Source: Nonomuraea turcica (GTDB lineage: Bacteria > Actinomycetota > Actinomycetes > Streptosporangiales > Streptosporangiaceae). From it: 64,000 bases of DNA. Below are positions 1 to 8,517 of the stretch, in pieces. Both the position numbers and the translations under genes were made by a program. Position 1 is the stretch's first letter. Each line of letters starts with the position of its first letter. Location: contig NZ_JAUZQF010000001.1 in assembly GCF_030718205.1 (NCBI RefSeq), positions 682,001-746,000 of the forward strand, read 5' to 3'. The notes beneath the pieces were generated by a model. The model made no database searches, had not been told where the DNA came from, and was given only the letters and a program-made list of their open reading frames with translations.

Positions 1-2
1 AC

Positions 3-227
3 CCGGCGTTCGTGCTGGTCATGCAGGAGAAAGAGCCGCCCTACCTGATCACTGTGGTGCAGCTCGACCACGAATCCATCCAGCTCGGCCGCGAACTCAA
101 CCGGCGCGCCATCGACACCTACGCCCGCTGCGTCGAGACCGGCCACTGGCCCGGCTACAGCGACCAGATCGAACTCATCACCCCGCCCGCGTGGGCGGCC
201 AGCACGCACCACGAGGAGTACATGTGA
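3..227 (+). CDS. Phage PD-(D/E)XK exonuclease, RecE-like, C-terminal end
   Basis: The frame is open at the window edge, so only about 74 C-terminal residues are present. The tail (EKEPPYLITVVQLD, then RRAIDTYARCVETGHWPGY) matches the end of the DUF3799/RecE-type PD-(D/E)XK exonucleases, which chew one strand of phage DNA ends for strand annealing. The catalytic D/E-x-K residues lie upstream of the window. The stop codon overlaps the GTG start of the next gene, a RecT/Sak-like annealing protein. That pairing is the usual phage two-gene recombination module. Family assignment rests on the tail alone plus the neighbour. Confidence 0.62.
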   Translation, partial: PAFVLVMQEKEPPYLITVVQLDHESIQLGRELNRRAIDTYARCVETGHWPGYSDQIELITPPAWAASTHHEEYM

Positions 228-1330
228 GCAACCCCAACCGGATCGCCACCATCAACCTGCCAGCCCCATCCCGCGTCGGGCAGGCCACGGCGGTCGAGCA
301 GTCCCGCGCTGTGGCCGAGGTCCACGCCGCGATGGTCATGGCCCAGCAGGTGCCGCGCAACATCGACCAGGCCATCGCCGAGATGGAGCGGTCCTGCCGC
401 CAGATGGGCCTCGCCGAGCGCGCCTTCTACGCCTTCCCCCGCGGCGGGCAAACCGTGTCCGGGCCGTCCATCCACATGGCCCGCGAGCTCGCCCGCTGCT
501 GGGGCAACATCCAGCACGGCCTGCACGAGATGCGCCGCGACGACGAAGCCCACCAGTCGGAGATGCAGGCGTTCGCGTGGGACGTCGAGAAGAACACCCG
601 CGTCGCCTCGACGTTCATCGTCCCGCACAAGCGAGCCGCCAACCAGGTCCTCACCGACATGCGGGACATCTACGAGAACAACACCAACAACGGCTCCCGC
701 CGCGTCCGCGAGGCCATCTTCGCGGTCCTGCCGCCGTGGTTCGTCGAGCGCGCCAAGGATCTGTGCAACCAGACCCTCGAGGCCGCCGTCGAAAAGCAAG
801 GGTTGCCGCAGCGCATCCAGGAAGCGGTCAAGGCGTACGCCGGCGGCGGCATCACCCAGCAGCAGCTTGAGGAGAAGCTGGGCAAGCCCGTCGCCGAGTG
901 GGACGCCGCCGACGTCACCCAGCTCGACGTGCTGTTCCGCAGCCTGCGCCGCCGCGAGGTGACGAAGGAGGAAGCGTTCCCGTCCGCGTCGCAAAAGGTA
1001 ACCCCCGACGAGATCGCCGCCTCGCCCAGTGCACAGCCGCCAGCCCCGCCGACACCCGCCGACAACCCAGCGGCGGACACCACGGACAGCCCTACGCCTC
1101 AGCAGGAGGACCCGCCTGCCGCGCCGCAAAGCGCGGACGTCGACACCGAGCAGATCCTGGCCCTCATCGTCGGCGAATGGGAGGCCCGCGGCGGAACCAA
1201 GCAACAACTGACCGGCGTGTTCCGCAAAGCCATGGGCGTCGGACATCGGGAGGCGGCAGCCAACAAGCTGCAGGCATTCCTCGCCCAACTCAGGGAGGGC
1301 AAGCACCAGCCTGCCGGGGGTGCCAAGTGA
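224..1330 (+). CDS. Phage ssDNA-annealing recombination protein (RecT/Sak-like)
   Basis: 368 aa. The conserved core (FYAFPRGGQTVSGPSIHMA, ARCWGNI, then VPHKRA, DMRDIYE and REAIFAVLPPW) is typical of a phage single-strand annealing protein family found beside RecE-like nucleases. Its predicted role is to coat resected DNA and anneal complementary strands in recombination. Residues about 255-310 are Pro/Ala-rich and look like a linker to a small C-terminal helical domain (about 312-360). I chose GTG 224 because it overlaps the upstream stop (GTGA) and follows an acgaggag Shine-Dalgarno (SD); an earlier in-frame GTG at 191 lies inside the previous gene. Assignment to RecT versus Sak/Rad52 subgroup is not certain. 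Confidence 0.68.
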   Translation: MSNPNRIATINLPAPSRVGQATAVEQSRAVAEVHAAMVMAQQVPRNIDQAIAEMERSCRQMGLAERAFYAFPRGGQTVSGPSIHMARELARCWGNIQHGLHEMRRDDEAHQSEMQAFAWDVEKNTRVASTFIVPHKRAANQVLTDMRDIYENNTNNGSRRVREAIFAVLPPWFVERAKDLCNQTLEAAVEKQGLPQRIQEAVKAYAGGGITQQQLEEKLGKPVAEWDAADVTQLDVLFRSLRRREVTKEEAFPSASQKVTPDEIAASPSAQPPAPPTPADNPAADTTDSPTPQQEDPPAAPQSADVDTEQILALIVGEWEARGGTKQQLTGVFRKAMGVGHREAAANKLQAFLAQLREGKHQPAGGAK

Positions 1331-1770
1331 GCAGCCGCGAAACCACCAACGTCAGGCCGCTTGGCTGGCCGAAAGCCGGCCCGCTCGAATACGTCGACGG
1401 CAAATGGTCGATGACCATCGACTACGGGCACGGCGAAACCGTCCGCGTCACCGACCCCGCCTGGGCCCGCCAGAACGCCACCGCCTACACCGTCGCGGCG
1501 AACACGCTCGAGGCGAAACTCGGCATCGACATGCTCCCGTTCCCACCGCAGGGGGAGGAGCGGCGGCCAGCGCCGGAGCAGACCGGGCTCATGCCCACCA
1601 TCCCGCCAGCCCCGGCCTCGCGGGCATGCAACGGGTGCGGACAGCCGGTCGGCGACGCCACTCCGGAGGAGCTCGCCGCGGTCGCGGCCGGTGCACCGCT
1701 GCCGGACGTTCGGCGCGAATGCGCCAACTGCCGAGGCGAGGCCCACGCCGACGTCAAGGTCGCGCCGTGA
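1327..1770 (+). CDS. Small zinc-ribbon-like protein
   Basis: 147 aa, function unknown. The N-terminal half has no recognised domain. The C-terminal third carries CNGCG and, about 35 residues later, CANCR, which fits a four-cysteine zinc ribbon. The start GTG overlaps the stop of the annealing-protein gene by four bases (GTGA), and the stop in turn overlaps the next start, so the gene sits in a tight early operon. The metal-binding reading is inferred from the Cys spacing only. Confidence 0.6.
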   Translation: MSSRETTNVRPLGWPKAGPLEYVDGKWSMTIDYGHGETVRVTDPAWARQNATAYTVAANTLEAKLGIDMLPFPPQGEERRPAPEQTGLMPTIPPAPASRACNGCGQPVGDATPEELAAVAAGAPLPDVRRECANCRGEAHADVKVAP

Positions 1771-1988
1771 CCGCCGCGATCGCGGTCGCCGCGCTCGGCC
1801 TCGCCTCCCTCACCGGCCAGTGGCTGCACTACCGGCCCGACGTCCGCGCCCACCTCCGCGCCGCCCTCGTGACGCCGGTGCTGCGGCGTGGCCACAGTGC
1901 GCGCCGCTCCCTGGCCGCCCTCAGACGCGGCCTTTCCTTCCGGCTGTACCGGCCGGCCCACGCTCCCACCAGAAGGACGCAGCCGTGA
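1767..1988 (+). CDS. Small basic hypothetical protein
   Basis: 73 aa, not recognised. An N-terminal alanine-rich hydrophobic stretch (about residues 2-17) is followed by a very Arg-rich tail, so it could be membrane-associated or nucleic-acid binding. It is supported mainly by the GTGA overlap with the gene before and after it, the same coupling seen through the operon. Confidence 0.42.
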   Translation: MTAAIAVAALGLASLTGQWLHYRPDVRAHLRAALVTPVLRRGHSARRSLAALRRGLSFRLYRPAHAPTRRTQP

Positions 1989-2515
1989 GTCACACCGACC
2001 TGACCATCTACCGCACCACCAGCCCTGCCGTCCTCCAGCGCTGGCACGACACCGAAAACGCCATCGAAGCCTGGGGCAAGCAGGTCGAAGCCGCCCTGGC
2101 CGAACTCGGCATGGGTGACCGAACGATCTACTACGACCAGGTGAGCGGCCGCATCACCGGCATCTCCACAGAAGCAGACGACATCCCCGACGGCTGGCGG
2201 ATGGATCGCCGGACCTACCACCTCGTCCCTCGCCTCACCAGCAAGGCAGGAAAGGCGATCGGCGCCAAGCTCGACAGCCTGCGACGGCCGGACCCGCGGG
2301 ATCTGCCCGGTATGCCGAAGCACGCCTTCGCTGGCCTGTCATTCCTCACCTGCGGGCTCGCCTTCATGGGGGGAGCTCTCTACGCCCAATGGAGCAAGCC
2401 GATACCCGAGCACAACGTGGATCTCGCGACCTGGGAGCGGGTGAAGCTCTCGGAGTACTACGCCGTCCTGGAGGCGCACGAGGCCGCGAAACTGCTCCCG
2501 GACGGTGTCCGATGA
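1985..2515 (+). CDS. Hypothetical early phage protein
   Basis: 176 aa, family unknown. A helical N-terminus (about 10-42) is followed by a mixed region containing GDRTIYYDQVSGRITGI and DIPDGWRMDR. The segment around 112-133 (AFAGLSFLTCGLAFMGGALYA) is hydrophobic enough for one membrane helix. The rest looks soluble. The GTG start overlaps the upstream stop and the stop overlaps the next ATG, so expression is probably coupled. Confidence 0.55.
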   Translation: MSHTDLTIYRTTSPAVLQRWHDTENAIEAWGKQVEAALAELGMGDRTIYYDQVSGRITGISTEADDIPDGWRMDRRTYHLVPRLTSKAGKAIGAKLDSLRRPDPRDLPGMPKHAFAGLSFLTCGLAFMGGALYAQWSKPIPEHNVDLATWERVKLSEYYAVLEAHEAAKLLPDGVR

Positions 2516-2964
2516 CCACCACCCTCGACCTGGCCGCCGCGCCGGTCCTGCTACGCGCCGCCAACATCATCACCCAGCACGGGCACGCCACCGGCGACTT
2601 CAACCCCGACAGCGGCGGCTACGACATCCCCGGCGCCATCGCCGAAGCGTCCGGGATCAGCCCCGACGACTGGGACGACACCGCCGCCGGGCGGCCCACC
2701 CTGCGCGACTATGACACCGCCGCCGACCACGAGACCGCTCTGGCCGAGTGGAAAGCTGGGCGCCGCGCCTCGCTGGCCGCGCTCCGCACGCTCCTCTCCC
2801 ACCTCGATGGGGCCGCCCGGCCCGAGGACATGTCCCGCAAAGAGCTGATCGAGCGGATCAGCCTGTGGAACGACCACGACGACCGCACCCCAGCCGAGGT
2901 CATCACCGCACTCCGAACCGCCGCCGAGGCGGTGACCCCATGGCCAACCAAGCCTGGGCCGTAG
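2512..2964 (+). CDS. DUF6197-like protein
   Basis: 150 aa. The arrangement LLRAANIITQHGHATGDF, GGYDIPGAIAEASG and a C-terminal helix (PAEVITALRTAAEAV) resembles DUF6197, a small actinobacterial family of unknown function often found in phages and mobile elements. The ATG overlaps the previous stop (ATGA). No catalytic motif is visible. Family resemblance is moderate. Confidence 0.55.
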   Translation: MTTTLDLAAAPVLLRAANIITQHGHATGDFNPDSGGYDIPGAIAEASGISPDDWDDTAAGRPTLRDYDTAADHETALAEWKAGRRASLAALRTLLSHLDGAARPEDMSRKELIERISLWNDHDDRTPAEVITALRTAAEAVTPWPTKPGP

Positions 2965-3182
2965 TCGTCCTCGCCGCGATCTTCGCGCTCGCCGCCGCGG
3001 CGGCCGGCTACCGCCACAACCCCCACCGGCGGCGGCGACGCCGCGAACGCGCCCAAGCGGCAGCCCTCGAATGGCGAGCCATCCAGGCGGCCGGAGCCCG
3101 CTACCACGCCCACCGCATCGCCGACAACCCGACCACCTGGGCCGACTTCGTCAACGAACACACCCATGACAGCGAGAAATGA
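2940..3182 (+). CDS. Small single-span membrane protein
   Basis: 80 aa. Residues about 5-22 form one hydrophobic helix, directly followed by an Arg-rich block (HRRRRRRE), so the bulk of the protein should be cytoplasmic. It starts inside the end of the preceding gene (24-bp overlap) and its stop overlaps the next ATG. Function unknown. Confidence 0.5.
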   Translation: MANQAWAVVVLAAIFALAAAAAGYRHNPHRRRRRRERAQAAALEWRAIQAAGARYHAHRIADNPTTWADFVNEHTHDSEK

Positions 3183-3421
3183 CCACCACCAACCACGACA
3201 CCGCCCTCCACAAAGCCCTCCACCAGCACGCGGACCACATCGAACCCCGGCCCCTGCTGCCGGACATCCTCGCCGCCGCACGCTGCGGCGAACCCGCCCT
3301 GATCGCCCTCATCACCCTGACGAAACTCGCCGCGCTCATCGCCGCGCTGGTGCTGCTCACCCAGCAAGACCCAGCCACGCCACCGCCCACACCCGCCACC
3401 CGACTGCAGGAGAACAGGTGA
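3179..3421 (+). CDS. Small membrane-associated hypothetical protein
   Basis: 80 aa. A hydrophobic segment (about 42-60, ALIALITLTKLAALIAALVL) predicts one membrane span near the C-terminus. No family recognised. The ATG overlaps the previous stop by four bases. Confidence 0.48.
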   Translation: MTTTNHDTALHKALHQHADHIEPRPLLPDILAAARCGEPALIALITLTKLAALIAALVLLTQQDPATPPPTPATRLQENR

Positions 3422-3477
3422 ACACTCCCGCAACCGCGTCCGCCACCACCACGCCCGCGCTGGCGGGCGCCCGATGA
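3418..3477 (+). CDS. 19-aa coupling mini-ORF
   Basis: A GTG-started 19-codon frame rich in Ala/Thr. It overlaps the previous stop (GTGA) and ends in CGATGA, so its stop overlaps the ATG of the RuvC-like gene. It may serve only to keep ribosomes moving across the junction. No function is claimed; support is the double overlap. Confidence 0.3.
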   Translation: MNTPATASATTTPALAGAR

Positions 3478-4058
3478 CCGCCCCCGCAGTCACCGCGGCC
3501 GCTCCCATCACGGGGGCGGCACCCCGGGTCTACAGCCTCGATGTCAGCCTCACCGCTACGGGGATCGCGTCCAGCCTCGGCTGGTGCGACACCATCGGCA
3601 CCACCGGCGTCACCACCCTCCCCCTGGCCGAACGCGACCAGGCGCTGTGCGAACTCGCCGACCGCATCACCCACCTCATCCCGCTCACCGCCGACCTCGT
3701 CCTCATCGAAGCCCCCGCCTACAGCCGCAGCAGCGGCGGCGCCCACGAACGCGCCGGCCTGTGGTGGCGCATCGTCCACCGCCTCCACAACCTCGACATC
3801 CCCGTCGTCGAGGTCAACCCCGCTCACCGCGGTATCTACGCCACCGGCAAGAGCCAGCCGAAGAAGACCGAGGTCGTGGACGCCGTCGCCCGACGGTGGT
3901 CGACCTGGGAAACCGGCGGCGACGACAACTGCGCCGACGCCGTCGTCCTCATGGCCATGGGCCTCGACCACCTCGGCGCCCCGCTCACCCCCATGCCCGC
4001 CAAACACCGCGCCGCGCTCGACCGCGTCGCATGGCCGGAGGTGACTATCCCGTGCTAA
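3474..4058 (+). CDS. RuvC-like Holliday junction resolvase
   Basis: 194 aa. An RNase-H-fold resolvase of the phage RuvC type: first catalytic Asp in YSLDVSLTATGIA (D24), a Glu in LVLIEAPAY (about 79), and the C-terminal acidic pair in DDNCADAVVLM (about 149-154) with KKTEVVDAV just before. These are the four acidic positions expected for RuvC. It should cut branched recombination or replication intermediates before packaging. Start ATG overlaps a mini-ORF stop. The stop overlaps the methyltransferase start. Confidence 0.85.
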   Translation: MTAPAVTAAAPITGAAPRVYSLDVSLTATGIASSLGWCDTIGTTGVTTLPLAERDQALCELADRITHLIPLTADLVLIEAPAYSRSSGGAHERAGLWWRIVHRLHNLDIPVVEVNPAHRGIYATGKSQPKKTEVVDAVARRWSTWETGGDDNCADAVVLMAMGLDHLGAPLTPMPAKHRAALDRVAWPEVTIPC

Positions 4059-5914
4059 CCCTCATGGACTGGTTCTGCGGGGCCGGTGGGAGCTCGCAGG
4101 GCGCCCACGCCGTGCCCGGCGTCGAGGTGACCCGCGCTGCCAACCACTGGGAGCGCGCCATCGAATCCCACGCCGCCAACTTCCCCAACACCGACCACTG
4201 GCGCGGCGACATCCGCGAAGCACCCGTCGAGAAGTGGCCCGTCTGCGACATCTTCTGGGCCTCCCCAGAATGCCCGCAATGGTCCCAGGCCAACGGCAAG
4301 CGGCGCGACTTCCACGTCTCACTCCAGGACTCCCTGTTCGGCGAAACGCGCGACGAGGAAGCCGAACGGTCCCGCGCGCTCATGGAAGAAGTCCCCATGT
4401 ACCTGCGCGGCGTGCAAGAGCGCGGAGGGCTCGTCCTCGCCGGCGTGGTCGAGAACGTCGTCGACGTGGACTCGTGGGACCAGATGCCTCGCTGGCGCAA
4501 CGAGATCGCCAAGCTCGGTTACCGCTGGCGCAAGATCGCAGTCAACAGCATGCACGCCCAGCCCGTCTCCACCGACTGGACACCGCAGTCGCGCGACCGC
4601 TGGTACTTCCCCTACTGGCACGAAAGCCTCGGCCGCGACCCCGACTGGGACAAGTGGCTTCGCCCTGCTGCCTACTGTCCTGGCTGCGGCGAATGGGTTC
4701 GCGCCATGCAGGTGTTCAAAACCCCCGGCCGGGACATGGGCCGCTACCGGCAGCAGTACGTCTACCGGTGCCCGCGCTCCTCCTGCCGCAACGCAATGGT
4801 GGAACCGTTCGCGCTCCCGGCCATGTACGCCATCGACTGGACGATCCCTGGGCAGCGGATCGGCGACCGGGACAAGCCGCTGGCTGACAAGACACTGGCA
4901 CGAATCAGGGCGGGCCTGAAGAAGTACGCCCGGCCGATCACGATCGAGGCGGCGGGCAACACGTTCGAGCGGCGGCCTGGCGTGCGCGCGTGGCCGGTGG
5001 ACCAGCCGCTCACCACCCAGACCACCACGGCCACCAAGGCCGTGGCCGTGCCGCCCCTCATGGTCCCGGCCGGTGGCACGTGGCGGAACGAGGCGTCCCC
5101 GGTCACCGAGCCGATGCCGACCAGGACCACCCGCGAGAACGACGGCCTCGCGGTCGTGCCCCCGTTCCTGGTACCGCTCCGCTCTGACCGGAACCGCAGC
5201 TTGCGAGCCGACACCGACCCGCTCGCCACGGTCGTCGCCGACGGCGGCAACCACGGGCTGGTCGTGCCGCCGCTGCTCGTGCCCGTCGAAGGCCGGGAAG
5301 GCAAGGAAGCATCTCCCGCCGACGCGCCACTGCGCACCCAGACCGCCCGCAACGAGACCGGGCTCGCATGGCCGCCGTTCGTCGCAGAACTCCGCGGCGG
5401 CGGCAGCGACGCCCGCTCAGTCAGTGAGGCCTTGGCGACCGTGACCGCGTCCGGGAATCACCATGGGCTCGTCACTCCGCCCGGGTTGGTGATGCGCAAC
5501 AACGGCAGCAAGGGGGACGGCGGCGAGCACTGCACCGGCGTCGACGAGCCGCTCCGCACGCTCACCACCGCCGGCCACCAGTCGCTGGTCACCTGGGAGA
5601 CGCTGCTCGTGCCGTACTGGGGCAAGGGCAACGCCCGCCCGGTCGGCGAGCCGATCGAGACACTCACCACCCGGGACAAATACGCCGTCGTCAACGGAAT
5701 CGACGACATCGACCTCGACGACGTGCTCTTCAGGATGCTGGAGCCGCACGAGATCGGCCGGGCCATGGCGTTCGCCCAGGACTACGTCGTGCTCGGCAAC
5801 AAGCGGGAGAAGGTGCGCCAGTACGGCAACGCCGTCACCCCGCCGGTCGCCGAGATCATCGTGTCCGCGTTGGTCGAGTGCATCACCGGCGAAGAGCTGG
5901 AGCGTGCTCTATGA
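4052..5914 (+). CDS. C5-cytosine DNA methyltransferase with repeat-built specificity region
   Basis: 620 aa. Motif I is LMDWFCGAGGSSQG; the catalytic loop is ASPECPQWSQANG (Cys 74, preceded by Glu instead of the usual Pro); motif VI is VVENVV (about 133-138) and motif VIII QSRDRWYF (179-). A four-Cys zinc ribbon (CPGC to CPRSSC) follows. Between about 310 and 545 sit some seven degenerate copies of a P-x-x-x-PL-x-T-x-TT unit with PPxLVP. The C-terminus has motif IX/X (RQYGNAVTPP). GTG 4052 is preferred because GGAGGTGA lies just upstream; ATG 4031 is the alternative. It likely modifies phage DNA against host restriction. Confidence 0.85.
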   Translation: MLTLMDWFCGAGGSSQGAHAVPGVEVTRAANHWERAIESHAANFPNTDHWRGDIREAPVEKWPVCDIFWASPECPQWSQANGKRRDFHVSLQDSLFGETRDEEAERSRALMEEVPMYLRGVQERGGLVLAGVVENVVDVDSWDQMPRWRNEIAKLGYRWRKIAVNSMHAQPVSTDWTPQSRDRWYFPYWHESLGRDPDWDKWLRPAAYCPGCGEWVRAMQVFKTPGRDMGRYRQQYVYRCPRSSCRNAMVEPFALPAMYAIDWTIPGQRIGDRDKPLADKTLARIRAGLKKYARPITIEAAGNTFERRPGVRAWPVDQPLTTQTTTATKAVAVPPLMVPAGGTWRNEASPVTEPMPTRTTRENDGLAVVPPFLVPLRSDRNRSLRADTDPLATVVADGGNHGLVVPPLLVPVEGREGKEASPADAPLRTQTARNETGLAWPPFVAELRGGGSDARSVSEALATVTASGNHHGLVTPPGLVMRNNGSKGDGGEHCTGVDEPLRTLTTAGHQSLVTWETLLVPYWGKGNARPVGEPIETLTTRDKYAVVNGIDDIDLDDVLFRMLEPHEIGRAMAFAQDYVVLGNKREKVRQYGNAVTPPVAEIIVSALVECITGEELERAL

Positions 5915-6381
5915 CCACCAGCCTTGTCCTGATCATCTGCCGCGACTGCAAAACTCGCGCCATCCACGGCGGCCGAGGCCTCTGCAACACCTGCTACCGC
6001 AATCACGCCAGCGCGGGCACCCTCCACCAGTTTCCGTCCGTCCGCGGTGACCGCGAGTGGCAGGCCACCCACCGGCTCACTCCCGCCCAGCGGCCCGCAC
6101 CGCCAGCCACGACGCCGCCCGCCCCGTCCGGGGAGGTGGAGCGGTGGCAGGACCGGGCCGCCTGCCGCGACGCCGACCCCGAACAGTTCTTCCCGGTCAG
6201 CGAAGCCGCCGACAGCCTCGCCGTCCAAGCAGCCAAGCAGATCTGCCGCAGCTGCCCCGTCCTCGAAAACTGCGCCGACTGGGTGACCGCGAACCCGCAA
6301 GACCACGGCATCTGGGCCGGCACCACGCCACGCGAACGCCGCGACATCCGCCGGACATCTGCCGCAAGGAGCACAGCATGA
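5911..6381 (+). CDS. WhiB-family iron-sulfur transcription regulator
   Basis: 156 aa. The C-terminal half is a WhiB domain: DRAACRDADPEQFFPV, CRSC, PVLENC, then the turn GIWAGTTPRERR (GIWGG in most members) and a basic tail. Four cysteines would hold a [4Fe-4S] cluster, and the protein normally binds the primary sigma factor. The N-terminal 60 residues add a second Cys cluster (CRDC, CNTC), unusual for the family. Phage WhiB proteins are known to down-regulate host WhiB regulators; whether this one does so is inference. The ATG overlaps the methyltransferase stop. Confidence 0.87.
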   Translation: MTTSLVLIICRDCKTRAIHGGRGLCNTCYRNHASAGTLHQFPSVRGDREWQATHRLTPAQRPAPPATTPPAPSGEVERWQDRAACRDADPEQFFPVSEAADSLAVQAAKQICRSCPVLENCADWVTANPQDHGIWAGTTPRERRDIRRTSAARSTA

Positions 6382-6761
6382 CCACCACCACTGACGCCCT
6401 GTTCGAGCACGTCGGCAAAGCCCTTACCTGGATCGACCGGGAGAACGGCCGCAGCCCGCAGGAGACCGTGCTGCGGCTGCTGAAGCTGGCCGAGGAGACC
6501 GGCGAAGTCGCCGCCGCCTACATCGGCATGGTCGGCCAGAACCCCCGCAAGGGCGTCACCCACACCGTCGAAGACGTCGCCGACGAACTGTGCGACGTCA
6601 CCGTGACCGCCCTGGTGGCGCTCGCGACCATCACCGGCGACGCCAACACGGCCCGGGCCGCGCTCGACAGGCACATCGCCAAGCGCGCACCGCGGCTCGC
6701 CGCCCTCACCTCGCAGGCCGACGACCAGCTCACCCTGTTCGCAATGGAGGCCGCCCGATGA
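6378..6761 (+). CDS. MazG-like nucleotide pyrophosphohydrolase
   Basis: 127 aa. The helical MazG core is visible: LKLAEETGEVAAAYIG (E-x-x-E metal site), then VEDVADELCDVTVTALVALATI (E-x-x-D site). Members hydrolyse nucleoside triphosphates, and in phages they may adjust nucleotide or alarmone pools. Overlaps of four bases with both neighbours place it in the same operon as the sliding clamp. Confidence 0.8.
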   Translation: MTTTTDALFEHVGKALTWIDRENGRSPQETVLRLLKLAEETGEVAAAYIGMVGQNPRKGVTHTVEDVADELCDVTVTALVALATITGDANTARAALDRHIAKRAPRLAALTSQADDQLTLFAMEAAR

Positions 6762-7846
6762 AGCTCACCATCGAACCGCGCCTGCTCGCCGACACCGTCG
6801 CCTGGGCCGCCCGCGCCCTCCCCAACCGGCCGGTCGTCCCCGTCCTCGCCGGCCTCCTGCTCGAGGCCGACGGCGACCAGGTCACCATCTCGGCGTTCGA
6901 CTACGACGTCTCCTCCCGCGCCACCATCCCCGCCGACGTCGCCGAACCCGGCCGCATCGTGTTGCCCGGCCGGCTCCTCGCCGAACTCACCAAAACCCTC
7001 CCCGACCGGGCCATGCTCGACCTCGCCGCCACCGGCGCCGAGGCCACTCTCACCTACACCGGCGGCGAATTCGGCATCCTCACCCTGCCCGCCGACGACT
7101 ACCCCGCCCTCCCCGAGCCGCCAGCCCCCGCAGGCAGCATCGACGCCGGCGAACTGGCCACCGCCGTCAACCAGGTGCACGTCGCCTGCAGCAGCGACGA
7201 CACCCTCCCCATGCTCACCGCCATCCGCCTTGACACCGACGGCGACCAGCTCACCGTCGCGGCGACAGACCGGTACCGGATCGCCGTCCGCGACACCACC
7301 TGGCAACCCATCACCGACACCCCCATCGGCGTGTGCATCCCAGGGCGGACCCTCCACGACATCACCCGCGCACTCGGCGCCGGCACCGTCGACCTCGCCT
7401 TCAACGACGGCATGGCCGCCTTCACCAACGGCGGACGCCAAACCACCGTCCGGCTACTGGACGACCAGTTCATCGACTACCAGGCCCGCACCGTCCTGGA
7501 CGCGAACACCACAGCCACCATCAACCCCCGCCATCTGGCCGACGCCGTCAAACGCGTCGCCCTCGTCGGCGACCGCACCACCCCGATCCGGCTCACCTTC
7601 ACCCCCGACGAGGTCCTCGTCCAAGCCGCCAGCGAGACCGGCCGCGGCTCCCAAACCGCCGACTGCACCCTCGACGGCGACCCCATCGAGATCGCCTTCC
7701 AAGCCTCGTTCCTCACCGACGCCCTCACCGCCGTCCAGGGGGAGCAGGCGGCCTTCGGCATGACCGGCCCTCACCGGCCTGCCCTCATCACCGGCGATGG
7801 CGACGCCTACCGGTACCTCGTCATGGCACTTCGGACCACTTCGTGA
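6758..7846 (+). CDS. dnaN-like: DNA polymerase III beta subunit-like sliding clamp
   Basis: 362 aa, close to bacterial DnaN length. Three clamp repeats can be traced: residues about 1-118 (LPNRPVVPVLAGLLLEA), 125-240 (SSDDTLPMLTAIRLDTDG...VAATDRYRIAV, the most typical block), and 250-362. The C-terminus (RYLVMALRTTS) differs from the usual host M-P-M-R-L ending. The protein should form the ring that holds DNA polymerase, here phage-encoded and presumably used in phage replication. Neighbouring starts and stops overlap. Confidence 0.9.
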   Translation: MKLTIEPRLLADTVAWAARALPNRPVVPVLAGLLLEADGDQVTISAFDYDVSSRATIPADVAEPGRIVLPGRLLAELTKTLPDRAMLDLAATGAEATLTYTGGEFGILTLPADDYPALPEPPAPAGSIDAGELATAVNQVHVACSSDDTLPMLTAIRLDTDGDQLTVAATDRYRIAVRDTTWQPITDTPIGVCIPGRTLHDITRALGAGTVDLAFNDGMAAFTNGGRQTTVRLLDDQFIDYQARTVLDANTTATINPRHLADAVKRVALVGDRTTPIRLTFTPDEVLVQAASETGRGSQTADCTLDGDPIEIAFQASFLTDALTAVQGEQAAFGMTGPHRPALITGDGDAYRYLVMALRTTS

Positions 7847-8517
7847 GCAAGCCGTGCACCCGCTGGGACGCAGCCGCAGGCCGACACTGCGGCCGCGTCC
7901 CCACACGCCTCTACGCCCAAGGCCCGCGCTGCGCCGCCTGCACCCCGTCTGCACTGGAAGGCAAACAGGAGCCGCGTGAGGGCGCGTGCGCGCCGCTGCG
8001 CCACTACTGCCGGCCCGAGAACCGGTGCGCCACCTGGGCATGGCAGCAGCAGCCCTGGCGTGTCCTGGCCACTGGAGGGCGTGACCGGGAAGACCAGCGG
8101 CGGATCTGGCTGGAGTTCGACCGGATCCGCGCCATCCACCCCGCGCTGACGGTCGTGCACGGCGCCGCCTACCCCAAGCCGGTACGTGGCGTCCGCCCGG
8201 ATCGGTCTGCGGACTGGCTCATCCACCTGTGGTGCCTCGCCCACGGCGTCACCGAGGAAGCGCACCCGGCCGACTGGGACACCTGCTCAACCCCAGCCTG
8301 CACGCCAAAGCACCGCCGACCGCGTCCTGGCGGGGGCACGTACTGCCCGGACGCCGGGTTCTGGCGCAACGGCCTCATGGTCAAGGCCGGCGCGGACGAG
8401 TGCGTCGCCTTCCCCGGCAAGGGCGGGGGCACCCGAGACTGCATGCGCCAAGCCGCCGCCGCAGGCATCCCCGTCCGCACCATCTGGGACCCCACAACGG
8501 CGGTGGCGCATGTCTGA
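7843..8517 (+). CDS. DUF2493/SLOG-fold protein with Cys-rich ends
   Basis: 224 aa. The central VLATGGRD segment, followed about 30 residues later by LTVVHGAAYPKPVRGVRPDRSADWLIHLW, is the DUF2493 (YspA/SLOG) signature, a Rossmann-like fold thought to bind nucleotides. The N-terminus holds Cys pairs (CTRW, CGRV, CAAC) and the C-terminus several more (CSTPAC, CMRQA). Phage relatives are common and uncharacterised. GTG start overlaps the clamp stop. Confidence 0.7.
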   Translation: MSKPCTRWDAAAGRHCGRVPTRLYAQGPRCAACTPSALEGKQEPREGACAPLRHYCRPENRCATWAWQQQPWRVLATGGRDREDQRRIWLEFDRIRAIHPALTVVHGAAYPKPVRGVRPDRSADWLIHLWCLAHGVTEEAHPADWDTCSTPACTPKHRRPRPGGGTYCPDAGFWRNGLMVKAGADECVAFPGKGGGTRDCMRQAAAAGIPVRTIWDPTTAVAHV

